DNA of 54,116 nucleotides, from NCBI GenBank assembly GCA_037445875.1, contig JBBIJR010000013.1:1-54116 (forward strand), in the 5' to 3' direction. The position numbers and the translations under genes are program-made. Of the stretch, positions 6,940 through 14,586 are shown piece after piece. The stretch is from JBBIJR01 sp037445875. GTDB lineage: Bacteria; CLD3; SB21. The notes under the pieces were generated by a model. It was not told the DNA's origin. It worked only from the letters and a program-made list of their open reading frames with translations, and did not search any database. How positions within the stretch are numbered: position 1 is the stretch's first letter; the number at the start of each line of letters is the position of its first letter.

Positions 6940-7383
6940 ATGAAAGTCATTCTCAAACATAACGTCGAAAATGTGGGCAGCGCCGGCGAGATCGTCAACG
7001 TCAAGCCGGGTTTTGCCCGAAATTACCTCGTGCCAAAGGGACTGGCCCTGATCGCCACCAAGGCCAACGAGGCCATACTGGAGAACGAGCGGCGCAGCAT
7101 TGCACGCCGGCTGGAAAAGGAAAAAACCGACGCCGCCGACATGGCCGCCCGGCTCGAGAACATCTCCGTGACCATTCCCGTCGCCGTCGGTGAAGAGGAC
7201 AAGCTCTTTGGCTCGGTGACCTCCCAGGACATTGCGGAAGCTTTGAGGGCTCACCAGATCGAGATCGACAAACGAAAGATCCTGCTGGAAGAGCCGATCA
7301 AGGCGTTGGGCCTGTACCCGGTGGACGTTAAACTCCACGCGGATATCGTTGCCAAAGTAAAGGTCTGGGTCGTGAAGAAATAG
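6940..7383 (+). CDS. rplI: 50S ribosomal protein bL9
   Basis: Two-domain large-subunit protein. N-domain MKVILKHNVENVGSAGEIVNVKPGFARNYLVPKGLA is the L9 signature; a long charged connecting helix (NERRSIARRLEKEKTDAADMAARLE) leads to the C-domain with DKLFGSVTSQDIAEAL. 147 aa. Last gene of the operon; a strong intrinsic terminator starts 17 bases after the stop. Confidence 0.96.
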   Translation: MKVILKHNVENVGSAGEIVNVKPGFARNYLVPKGLALIATKANEAILENERRSIARRLEKEKTDAADMAARLENISVTIPVAVGEEDKLFGSVTSQDIAEALRAHQIEIDKRKILLEEPIKALGLYPVDVKLHADIVAKVKVWVVKK

Positions 7384-7400
7384 TTTTTACGCCGCATCGG

Positions 7401-7437
7401 AAAAAGGTAATCCCGATGCGGGATTACCTTTTTGTTT
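7401..7437 (+). terminator. Intrinsic terminator after rplI
   Basis: AAAAAGGTAATCCC (7401-7414), loop GATGC, then GGGATTACCTTTTT (7420-7433) and GTTTT. The 14-bp stem with A and T flanks would work in both directions. It closes the rpsF-ssb-rpsR-rplI operon. Confidence 0.93.
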
Positions 7438-7511
7438 TCCTTCTCTTGGAACGGTTGATAAATCTTCTCGTTTTTCGTACTCTGGAACGACTCTCAAAAC
7501 CGCAAGACGCG

Positions 7512-8285
7512 ATGATACTGGATGTTCTTTTTTTCGGCGCCCACCCGGACGATGTCGAATTGACGGCGGGCGGGACCGTAGCCAAACTGACCCGGCTGAA
7601 CTACCGTGTCGGCATCTGCGACCTCACCCGCGGCGAAGCCGGAACACGCGGCTCCGCGGAACTCCGGGACCGTGAAGCGGAGGAGGCCGCTCGACTGCTC
7701 GGCGTGGCCGTTCGCGATAACCTGAGCCTGCCGGACGCAGAATTTCAGAATACGCCGGAGAATCGGCTTCACGTCATTCGCATCCTTCGGAAACACCGGC
7801 CGGATTTTGTCTTTGCGCCGTACTGGGACGACCGGCACCCCGACCACATTCACGCGAGCGATCTGGTCAAGGAGTCGGTCTTTTACTCGGGACTGGCCAA
7901 GATCGTGACCCACGAGGACGGACAACCGCAGGAAGCCTTCCGGCCCAAACGCGTTCTCTACTGTCCTGCGCGATACGAGTTCTCCAAGATCTCGGGCACG
8001 ATGTTCATCGTCGATATCTCCGACACCTTCGAGATCAAGATGCAGGCGATGGCGGCGTTTGCCTCACAGTTCTATAATCCCTCCTACGCAAACCCCGAGC
8101 CGCCGACCTACATCAGTACGCCGGAGTTTCGCGAGGCGATCGAAGCGCGTGCCCGCCATTTCGGCGCATTGATCGACTGCCGGTACGGAGAGCCTTTTCT
8201 GAGCAAGGAGTATATCGGGATCCATGACCCTATACGCATTCTGAGAGAAAGCGGGCAGGACATCAACAAACTCGGCTTCGCCTGA
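7512..8285 (+). CDS. bshB1: Bacillithiol biosynthesis deacetylase BshB1 (PIG-L family)
   Basis: Zn-dependent deacetylase that converts GlcNAc-malate to GlcN-malate in bacillithiol synthesis. Seen: LDVLFFGAHPDDVELTAGGTVAKL (metal-binding AHPDD), DLTRGEAGTRGSAELRDREAEEAARLLG, and WDDRHPDHIHAS (second metal site HPDH). 257 aa. The frame is open further upstream, but ATG 7512 places the AHPDD motif at the family-typical distance from the N-terminus, and upstream codons overlap the terminator region. It implies bacillithiol as a low-molecular-weight thiol; bshA and bshC are not in the window. Confidence 0.9.
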   Translation: MILDVLFFGAHPDDVELTAGGTVAKLTRLNYRVGICDLTRGEAGTRGSAELRDREAEEAARLLGVAVRDNLSLPDAEFQNTPENRLHVIRILRKHRPDFVFAPYWDDRHPDHIHASDLVKESVFYSGLAKIVTHEDGQPQEAFRPKRVLYCPARYEFSKISGTMFIVDISDTFEIKMQAMAAFASQFYNPSYANPEPPTYISTPEFREAIEARARHFGALIDCRYGEPFLSKEYIGIHDPIRILRESGQDINKLGFA

Positions 8286-8302
8286 ATCACCGGACCGGAC
8301 CC

Positions 8303-9496
8303 ATGCCCCTTCCAAAGTACGTGTGCATCTTTGAAGACGAGGCCAGCGAAGATCTCCGGCCTCTCACGCATCTGCATCCCGTGTTCGAGCTGCGCTGCGG
8401 AACGTTTACCCTGCGTGAGCGTATCGCGCGTTTCTTTCCGGAAGCCCTGATCTACCTGCGCTGCCGGGAGGAACAGGCTGCGCTGCTGCGCGAACGGCTG
8501 CCCGGCGCCCGCATTCAGGAACCGCCTCCCGATCACTGCTTGTATGTTGCGGGCAATGTCCTTATGGATGAGATCGTGGCCCGCCGCATCACAAGCCAGC
8601 AGGACGTCACGTTCGTGTGCGGGGGTAAGACCGTCTCTTTCTGGAACGGCCAGCTGTCCGCCCGTCGCGAGGAAATCGCTCTGCGCACGATCCGCTATCC
8701 GTGGGACCCGGTTCGATACAACCGTGAGATGATCGTCGAGGATTTCCTGCGAATGCCCCTGAGACGTGAAGGCCGCGTGGACCGCGGAGTCCATCTGGTC
8801 GAAACCGGATCGATCTCCCTCGGACGCGGTGCACGCATCAAGCCCGGCGTTGTGGTCGATGCGGAGAACGGCCCCGTCATCCTGGAGGACCGTGTGACGA
8901 TCATGCCGAATGCGTTCATCGAAGGGCCCTGCTGGATCGGCCCGGACTCTCTCATCAAGGCCGGCGCGAAGATATACGGAGGTACATCCATCGGCCCGAC
9001 CTGCAAGGTGGGCGGTGAAGTCGAGGCCACCATCCTGCACGGCTTCAGCAACAAGCAGCACGAAGGGTTTCTGGGACACTCGTACGTGGGCGAATGGTGC
9101 AATCTCGGCGCCGGCACCAACACGTCCGATCTGAAGAATAACTACGGCACGGTGAGGGTTCCCATCGGCGGCCGGGAAGTGGATACGGCGCTTCTGTTTG
9201 TCGGGTTGACAATGGGCGACCATTCCAAGAGCGGTATCGCCACGATGTTCAACACGGGAACGGTCGTCGGCGTTTCCTGCAACGTGTTCGGCAGCGGTTT
9301 CCCGCCGAAGTATCTCCCTTCCTTCACGTGGTGCGGCGGATTCTCGATCGAGGAATACCGCGTGGACAAGGCGATCGAAGTGGCTCGAACCGTCATGGCT
9401 CGGCGGGGTCAGTCCATGTCGTCGGCCTATGAGACTCTACTGCGCCGTTTGTTTGAGGATACGGCCGCCGAACGGGAAAAGGCCAAAGCAGTCTGA
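8303..9496 (+). CDS. Alternative GlmU-family protein (putative UDP-GlcNAc pyrophosphorylase/GlcN-1-P acetyltransferase)
   Basis: Matches the Bacteroidetes-type GlmU family: N-terminal FEDEASEDLRPLTHLHPVFELRCGTFTLRERI corresponds to the family's LRPLTxxRPVxxLRxGxxxxRE start, and residues ~170-330 form left-handed beta-helix hexapeptide turns (ARIKPGVVVDAENGPVILEDRVTI, WIGPDSLIKAGAKIYGGTSIGPTCKVGGEVEATILHGFSNKQHEGFLGHSYVGEWCNLGAGT). 397 aa. Expected to make UDP-GlcNAc for peptidoglycan and lipid A. The substrate is inferred from the family. The ATG is 17 bases after bshB1. Confidence 0.82.
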   Translation: MPLPKYVCIFEDEASEDLRPLTHLHPVFELRCGTFTLRERIARFFPEALIYLRCREEQAALLRERLPGARIQEPPPDHCLYVAGNVLMDEIVARRITSQQDVTFVCGGKTVSFWNGQLSARREEIALRTIRYPWDPVRYNREMIVEDFLRMPLRREGRVDRGVHLVETGSISLGRGARIKPGVVVDAENGPVILEDRVTIMPNAFIEGPCWIGPDSLIKAGAKIYGGTSIGPTCKVGGEVEATILHGFSNKQHEGFLGHSYVGEWCNLGAGTNTSDLKNNYGTVRVPIGGREVDTALLFVGLTMGDHSKSGIATMFNTGTVVGVSCNVFGSGFPPKYLPSFTWCGGFSIEEYRVDKAIEVARTVMARRGQSMSSAYETLLRRLFEDTAAEREKAKAV

Positions 9497-9563
9497 GCAA
9501 TTTGGGGTTGACTGAAGCGATCGGAATGGGGATATTCCGTTCACGCACAACCGACGCGGGATC

Positions 9564-10472
9564 ATGGCCGCATTCGCGGGACACCAAAAACAACGAGCTT
9601 TAAAAATACTCGCGACGGTCGCACTGGGCCTGGCCGCCCTCCACTTATGGCTGTCGCACGAGCGTGTCGGTTCTCCGCCGCTCGTTGATCCAGAGAGCGA
9701 CGCCCCTCAGGATGCGGCTCTTCTGCCGGCCCGCGACAACCGCTACCGAATCGGAACGACGGAACAGACGCTGAACGAATACGCGCTGATGGATACGCTG
9801 ATCGATTCCATGCTGGTGAACGACTACGGTATCTGGCGAAAGTGGATCCGGAACGATCGCGTGCAACGGGAGAACGCGCTGTACCTGCGCAAGATCGTAC
9901 GCATTCCACCCGGCTTCGCTGCTACGCTGTTCAACATCGACCTGAAGCAACTGGCGGAGGCCCATCGGTGGGACATCCTGGACGTGCGCGAAAAGATGGC
10001 CCGGCAGGCAGGCGCCGTCGATTTCTTCCTCGACATCGGGAGGGACCGTACCGTTTACTCGCAGATTCACATGCTGGTGAACCGGAATTTTCGGCCCGTT
10101 GGAAAGGACCTCTCCCTCGTGGTGAGCGGCTTTGGATTGAGCTACGACGAACTCACCCGGGCATTCTTGCAACTTCCGGAGCCCATCGCCCTCGTCGTTC
10201 CCACCGGCCAGCAGTACTCGAAGATCATCAGCCACGAAGCGCGCCGTTCCGGCAAGGTGGTGTTGAACCGCCTTCCGGAGAAGAGGGAACTTGTGTACCT
10301 GGAGGACGATCCGGATGAAGGCGCCATGAAGCAGCGGCTGTACGACACGCTCGAGAAAGCGCCGAGCGGCGCCTGTATCGTGGCTTACGAGAAGGTGGGT
10401 ACGCTGAATGCCCTGCGGTCGGTTTTGCCTCGACTGGCCAAGCGAGGATACCGGATCGTCGGCTACCGCTGA
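9564..10472 (+). CDS. YibQ-like divergent polysaccharide deacetylase homologue, probably catalytically dead
   Basis: One N-terminal membrane segment (residues ~12-30), a ~130-residue region I cannot place, then a stretch like the divergent polysaccharide deacetylase (YibQ/DUF610) fold: LSLVVSGFGLSYDELTRAFLQLPEPIALVVPTGQQYSKIISHEARRSGKVVLNRLPEKRE, ending in GACIVAYEKVGTLNALRSVLPRLAKRGYRIV. In YibQ relatives the first strand normally reads IDDxG and the later segment HLPME; here they are VSGFG (around residue 187) and NRLPEK, and the middle of the domain is shortened. Likely a non-catalytic envelope protein. 302 aa; alone on the plus strand and convergent with the Ycf46 gene. Confidence 0.6.
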   Translation: MAAFAGHQKQRALKILATVALGLAALHLWLSHERVGSPPLVDPESDAPQDAALLPARDNRYRIGTTEQTLNEYALMDTLIDSMLVNDYGIWRKWIRNDRVQRENALYLRKIVRIPPGFAATLFNIDLKQLAEAHRWDILDVREKMARQAGAVDFFLDIGRDRTVYSQIHMLVNRNFRPVGKDLSLVVSGFGLSYDELTRAFLQLPEPIALVVPTGQQYSKIISHEARRSGKVVLNRLPEKRELVYLEDDPDEGAMKQRLYDTLEKAPSGACIVAYEKVGTLNALRSVLPRLAKRGYRIVGYR

Positions 10473-10525
10473 GTGGGGACGACGCCGGTTTGGCCGCTTT
10501 GCCCTGCCGATCTCCGCATGGGGGT

Positions 10526-12058
10526 CTAGTTCATACTGAATCGATCCTGACTGAAGCCTCCCATGGAGGGAAGGACACCGGACGCCTTACGCGCACGTTT
10601 GTCGGCCCAGTTGCGCAACGCACTGATCTGTTCGGCCATGACGCGGGCCAACGGCACCGTGTTGCGTATGTTGTTCAGGACGTGGTCGGTCGTCAGTTCC
10701 GCCCCCTCCTCGAAGGCATCGTACAGACCTTCCACGATGCACTGTTCAATTTCCGCGCCGCTGAAGCCTTCGGCGGCCTGGGCCAGGCGTACACAGTCGT
10801 AACGTTCCGAGTTGCGTTTGCGCTTTCGAAGGTGGATTTCAAAGATTGCCTCGCGCTCCCCCGGGTCCGGTAGATCCACGAAAAAGATTTCGTCGAACCG
10901 GCCTTTACGGAGAATTTCGGGCGGCAGCGCCGTGATGTCGTTGGACGTAGCGATGACAAATACCGGTTTTCTTTTTTCCTGCAACCAGGTTGTAAACGTG
11001 GCAAACACGCGGGCGGCGGTGCCAGCGTCGCTGAAGTTGGAGCTGCCTATGCCGGAGAATCCCTTCTCGAGTTCATCGATCCACAGAATGCACGGACTGA
11101 TCGACTCCGCCACTTTGATGACCCCGCGGATATTGGCCTCCGACGAACCGACAATTCCGCTGAATATGCTGCCCACGTCGAGCTTCAGGAGCGGCAAATT
11201 CCAGTGTGCCGCCACGGCTTTGGCGGTAAGGCTCTTGCCGCATCCCTGCGTACCCACGAGCAGCAGACCTTTCGGGGCCGGAAGCCCGAATTTCGCCGCT
11301 TTGTCCGTGAACGCGGCGGCCCGTTTTGTGAGCCACGTCTTCAGGTGCTCCAGCCCTCCCACCTGATCAAAATTCTCCTCGGCCGAGAAATACTCCAACG
11401 TCCCGGATTTGCGAATGACCTGCTTTTTCTCCTCAAGCACTTCGAGGATCGTGTGGTCGTCGATGGCTTTCCGGGCCACCACGCTCTTCGCCAGTACATT
11501 CTCAAATTCCACAATGGTCAGCCCCTGCGCCGCCTTGAGCAGCTTCTCCTTTGTCTCCGCGGAGATGTCGAGGCGGACATCGCGGCGCTTGGCCAGCACC
11601 CTGACCACGCCGTCGAACGTTTGTTCGAGTTCCCCCACCGGCGGGAGGTCAAAATCGATTACGGCCAGATCTTTCGATAGTTCGAGAGGAATGGTCATCG
11701 CCGGCGCCACGATCAGGACGGTCTTGTTGCTCTTGCGGAGGGACTTCGCAAGGTCACGCAGCGATCGCCGGATCCGCACGTTATCGACGAACGCATGAAA
11801 ATCAAACAGTACGAAAATGGCGTTTTCTCTGGACTGGGCGATGTGGTTCAACAGGACTTCGGGATCGCTCTTGGAGTCGTCGACCTGGTCCGGCAGCACG
11901 TAATTGGCAAGCCCCAGGGTGTGAGTCCACACGAACAGCATCTTGCGCAGACGAACCGCGATCTGATCGATCATCTTGAGCACGCGGTCCTCCTCCCAGG
12001 AGACCAGATAGATCAGCGGATAACGAGCCTGAATGTACGTTTCGAGTTCCTGCGTCAT
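10526..12058 (-). CDS. Ycf46-type AAA+ ATPase
   Basis: AAA+ ATPase of the Ycf46 group (cyanobacterial/plastid-type, function unclear). Seen: N-terminal domain beginning MTQELETYIQARYPLIYLVSWEEDRVL, Walker A LLVGTQGCGKSLTAKAVAA, Walker B PCILWIDELEKGFSG, sensor 1 VFVIATSNDITALPPEILRKGRFDEIFFVDLP with arginine-finger region, and a helical lid. About 510 aa. GTG 12067 is possible, but ATG 12058 preceded by GTGAGG gives the family-typical N-terminus. Convergent with the YibQ-like gene; the M28 peptidase stops 15 bases upstream on the same strand. Confidence 0.9.
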   Translation of the reverse strand: MTQELETYIQARYPLIYLVSWEEDRVLKMIDQIAVRLRKMLFVWTHTLGLANYVLPDQVDDSKSDPEVLLNHIAQSRENAIFVLFDFHAFVDNVRIRRSLRDLAKSLRKSNKTVLIVAPAMTIPLELSKDLAVIDFDLPPVGELEQTFDGVVRVLAKRRDVRLDISAETKEKLLKAAQGLTIVEFENVLAKSVVARKAIDDHTILEVLEEKKQVIRKSGTLEYFSAEENFDQVGGLEHLKTWLTKRAAAFTDKAAKFGLPAPKGLLLVGTQGCGKSLTAKAVAAHWNLPLLKLDVGSIFSGIVGSSEANIRGVIKVAESISPCILWIDELEKGFSGIGSSNFSDAGTAARVFATFTTWLQEKRKPVFVIATSNDITALPPEILRKGRFDEIFFVDLPDPGEREAIFEIHLRKRKRNSERYDCVRLAQAAEGFSGAEIEQCIVEGLYDAFEEGAELTTDHVLNNIRNTVPLARVMAEQISALRNWADKRARKASGVLPSMGGFSQDRFSMN

Positions 12059-12073
12059 TTTCCTCACCGTCGC

Positions 12074-13300
12074 TTACTTCATCAGGGTCATCTTTCGGCT
12101 CTTCACCAGACCGCCCGACTCGAGCCGATACAGGTACACCCCCGAAGCAACCGATTGTCCCGTATTATCACGTCCGTCCCACGTGGCTGTGTGCGTACCG
12201 GCCGCCTGCACCCCACTCACCAGTGTCCGCACTTCCTGACCAAGGACGTTGTAGATTCTGAGACTTGCCTTACGGGACGCCGGTAATTGATAATGGATGA
12301 CGGTGGAGGGGTTGAACGGATTCGGGTAATTGGGCAGAAGTGCGAAGCTCGAGGGATGCGCATCGGCCGACGGCACCCCCACGATCGTGAAATTGTCCGC
12401 CAACAGCATGCCGATGGACACCTGCACCATTTCTCTCGTGTAGGGCAAGTTGCTGTAGACGACCAGATCGTTGACGCTGTGGTAGTACGGCGTGAATTCG
12501 TACTCCTGCAGGAAGATCGTCTTGTACCCCGCTTGATAAAACGACCAGCTGTCGGAATACTGGATATCGTCACTGCGGTACGTCACAGCCAGCCGGGTAT
12601 AGGTGGTGCAGACATGCGTGGCCAGATTGGTCACTGTCGCCGAATTCGGGTACTGCTGCAGCGCGATCCTCCAGTTGGTCGAATCGGAAGTGCAATAACT
12701 AATCATGTCGTTGTTGATCATCATTTTCACGTTCACGTTCTGATTAGCCATCTTCTCAGCACAGTCTTCACTCCCGAGCAGGCCCAGTTCTTCCGCCGCG
12801 AAGGCCATGAACAGTACGTTGCTGCGGAACGTCAGGCCGCGCTGCGCCAGGACGCGCGCTACTTCCATGGCGGCGGCGGTTCCGCTTGCGTTGTCATCGG
12901 CGCCGGGCGCGTTGGTCATGGGGCTTCCGTATGCGTACGAATCGTAGTGTCCGCCGAGTACAATCACCGTGTCCGTTTCAGAACCGCCTGGAAGGGGAGC
13001 AATGACGTTGTACTGCCATCCGTTCGCCGTTGAATAGAAGGAATCCAGGTACGCGCCGGTCAGGCCGTAGGACATGAATTGACCCTGGACCCACTCTGCG
13101 ACGGCGCGGTGGTTTGAAGCGCGTGCATACCGTGTTCCGAAATCCTGCAGCGTCTGCATGACGTATCGGATCGTGTCCGCGTTGATGTCGGTCAGAATTG
13201 CCCTGACCGTAGAATCGTTCATTGTCACCTGGGCATTACCCGGTTGGTTGTTCACCAGAACCAGTACCACACTCAGCGCCGCCAGCCATCTCGGTGCCAT
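12074..13300 (-). CDS. Secreted M28-family metallopeptidase with C-terminal sorting domain
   Basis: Zn-dependent exported aminopeptidase/carboxypeptidase-like enzyme. Start taken at 13300 because GGAGG lies six bases upstream and the protein then opens with a signal peptide (MAPRWLAALSVVLVL...GNAQ). Zinc-ligand motifs in order: GGHYDS (His ~118), PGADDNASG (Asp ~135), AAEELGLLGS (Glu ~170-171) and YYHSVND. The last ~85 residues (LLPNYPNPFNPSTVIHYQLP...RIYNVLGQEVRTLV...GVYLYRLESG...MTLMK) are the type IX secretion-type sorting/FlgD-like Ig domain. About 408 aa. Upstream lies a candidate site resembling the hydrogenase operators. Confidence 0.92.
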   Translation of the reverse strand: MAPRWLAALSVVLVLVNNQPGNAQVTMNDSTVRAILTDINADTIRYVMQTLQDFGTRYARASNHRAVAEWVQGQFMSYGLTGAYLDSFYSTANGWQYNVIAPLPGGSETDTVIVLGGHYDSYAYGSPMTNAPGADDNASGTAAAMEVARVLAQRGLTFRSNVLFMAFAAEELGLLGSEDCAEKMANQNVNVKMMINNDMISYCTSDSTNWRIALQQYPNSATVTNLATHVCTTYTRLAVTYRSDDIQYSDSWSFYQAGYKTIFLQEYEFTPYYHSVNDLVVYSNLPYTREMVQVSIGMLLADNFTIVGVPSADAHPSSFALLPNYPNPFNPSTVIHYQLPASRKASLRIYNVLGQEVRTLVSGVQAAGTHTATWDGRDNTGQSVASGVYLYRLESGGLVKSRKMTLMK

Positions 13301-13352
13301 GATCATCCTCCATCTCGTTTCTGACATCAGCATCAACCATCGTTCTCTGTCC

Positions 13353-13393
13353 AAGGTAGGGAGTCCGCTCCTGAGATTCAATGACAATGGTCA
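13353..13393 (-). promoter_or_regulatory. Candidate promoter with TGACA-N2-TGTCA-like operator (one mismatch), M28 peptidase
   Basis: TGACAATGGTCA at 13382-13393 differs by one base from the TGACAATTGTCA found before the hydrogenase. On the minus strand a -10-like TACCTT (13358-13353) begins 30 bases from the operator centre, the same distance as at the hydrogenase and hypA promoters. The predicted leader is about 46 bases. Confidence 0.45.
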
Positions 13394-13580
13394 GGCGTGG
13401 TGCGCCCGCGCGATTGCCCCCTTGCCAGCTTAGAACGAGGTGACCGCCGGTCCCGAGCTTTAGCTCGTGCAGATCCTCAGGTGATGCGGAGTTTTACCCG
13501 ACTATCCGGCGCTGAAACCCTTGCGTTCTCTTATGCAGGGGGGTAGCCTTTGCGCCCCACAGCACGAGTCGCATATCCCG
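13394..13580. other. Intergenic stretch without recognisable gene
   Basis: Between the divergently transcribed M28 peptidase and membrane-protein genes. I see no coding frame with recognisable content and no tRNA. It holds a small palindrome CGAGC-TTTA-GCTCG at 13454-13467, of the short-hairpin kind scattered in this genome; otherwise unremarkable. Confidence 0.5.
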
Positions 13581-13594
13581 CTTTATCGATAAAG
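13581..13594. promoter_or_regulatory. Perfect palindrome CTTTATCGATAAAG just upstream of a -35 box
   Basis: A 14-base perfect palindrome ending two bases before TTGACA of the promoter for the membrane protein/regulator/creD operon. Position and symmetry fit a dimeric regulator site. The regulator is unknown. Confidence 0.5.
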
Positions 13595-13596
13595 TC

Positions 13597-13625
13597 TTGA
13601 CAGATCGGCCATACAATCCTACATT
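13597..13625 (+). promoter_or_regulatory. Sigma-70-type promoter of the membrane protein/HTH/creD operon
   Basis: TTGACA (13597-13602), 17-base spacer, TACATT (13620-13625). It is followed at once by ACAAAG-TT-CTTTGT (13626-13639) and a further CAAAG half-site at 13644-13648, where a repressor would cover the transcription start. The GTGGAGG ribosome-binding site lies 7 bases before the ATG at 13661. Confidence 0.7.
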
Positions 13626-13648
13626 ACAAAGTTCTTTGTGGTGCAAAG
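13626..13648. promoter_or_regulatory. ACAAAG/CTTTGT operator-like half-sites over the start region
   Basis: Inverted repeat ACAAAG-TT-CTTTGT (13626-13639), and the CTTTG arm pairs again with CAAAG at 13644-13648. Located between the -10 box and ribosome-binding site of an operon encoding its own winged-helix protein, so autoregulation is a reasonable inference. Confidence 0.5.
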
Positions 13649-13660
13649 TGGAGGTTCTCC

Positions 13661-14272
13661 ATGAACAAACAAGAAGCGCAAGGTCAGCTGGATTACATCC
13701 AGGCGTTGCTGGAAGGCTCGGCCCGATACACAAACGTTTCGCCGTGGTCCCTGATCGGGGCCGGGTGTTTCGGCCTTCTGGGTTCCGCCGCGACGCTTGT
13801 CCTGGCCCCCGCGGCGTCAGCCTATGAACCGCAACTTAAGAGCCTGATCATACTCTGGACCGCGTGTTTCGTGGGGGCGGTGACGTTGGCCGTAGGGTTC
13901 GGGGTTTCTCGGGCCCGTCGCCAACAGGGACCCATGTGGACACGGCCCCTGCGCCGGGCCCTGTTCAATGGGTCCATACTGATCTATCTGGGCGGCATCC
14001 TGACCGCCGCTTTCAGCCTCCACGGGCTATACGACTGGATCCCGGCCATCTGGATGCTGTGCTACGGATCCGCCGCCGTTGTGGGAGGAATGTTCTCTCT
14101 CAGAGAATTCCGGGCGATGGGGGTGTTTTTCATGGCATGTGGAACCGCAGGCTTGTTCTCGCCTGAAGCGGCCCCATGGCTGCTCATGGCGTCTTTCGGG
14201 CTTGCTCACCTCGCCGTGGGCCTGAGATTGGCCTTGCGGCCTCTCGCAGCCATCAGGGACCGATCGGCATGA
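13661..14272 (+). CDS. Multi-spanning membrane protein of unknown function (creD operon)
   Basis: 203 aa. Begins MNKQEAQGQLDYIQALLEGSARYTNVSPWSLIGAG, followed by about six hydrophobic segments (residues ~28-50, 60-80, 105-128, 132-150, 155-172, 175-195) with few charges. I do not recognise a named family beyond a conserved membrane protein seen beside small winged-helix regulators. Its stop overlaps the next start (ATGA), so it is translationally coupled to the regulator. Probably an inner-membrane partner or sensor in the same system as CreD. Confidence 0.75.
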   Translation: MNKQEAQGQLDYIQALLEGSARYTNVSPWSLIGAGCFGLLGSAATLVLAPAASAYEPQLKSLIILWTACFVGAVTLAVGFGVSRARRQQGPMWTRPLRRALFNGSILIYLGGILTAAFSLHGLYDWIPAIWMLCYGSAAVVGGMFSLREFRAMGVFFMACGTAGLFSPEAAPWLLMASFGLAHLAVGLRLALRPLAAIRDRSA

Positions 14273-14562
14273 CGGATTCAGTCGAACAACTCGACGATCT
14301 GATACACCAGAAGATTCGACTCGGCATCATGACGACCTTGGCCGCCGAAGAGACGGTGGAGTTCCTCGAGCTGAGGAAACGTCTCGGATGCACGGATGGC
14401 AACCTCAGCTCTCACCTCGCTGCGCTCGAAAAACATCGGTACCTGACCGTGCGCAAGTCCTTCATCGGTAAGAAACCGAAAACCACATTGACGATCACCA
14501 GGAAGGGAAGGGAGGCCCTGCAGCGGTATCTGTCCCTGCTAAAACGGATTCTCCAATCCTGA
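14269..14562 (+). CDS. Winged-helix DNA-binding regulator (HTH_34/ArsR-MarR-like)
   Basis: 97 aa, one winged helix and nothing else: DDLIHQKIRLGIMTTLAAEETVEFLELRKRLGCTDGNLSSHLAALEKHRYLTVRKSFIGKKPKTTLTITRKGREALQRYLSLL. The recognition helix is the NLSSHLAALEK segment and the wing the GKKPKTTL hairpin. Start ATG 14269 overlaps the preceding stop. No metal or ligand domain is visible. Likely represses its own operon through the ACAAAG/CTTTGT sites upstream (inference). Confidence 0.85.
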   Translation: MTDSVEQLDDLIHQKIRLGIMTTLAAEETVEFLELRKRLGCTDGNLSSHLAALEKHRYLTVRKSFIGKKPKTTLTITRKGREALQRYLSLLKRILQS

Positions 14563-14586
14563 CCTTAACCATCAAAAGGATCTCTT

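Noticed and set aside
9500..9535. Promoter before the YibQ-like gene (TTGACT-17-GATATT)
   Set aside because: The -10 match is poor and the gene may simply be read from the upstream bshB1-glmU transcript.
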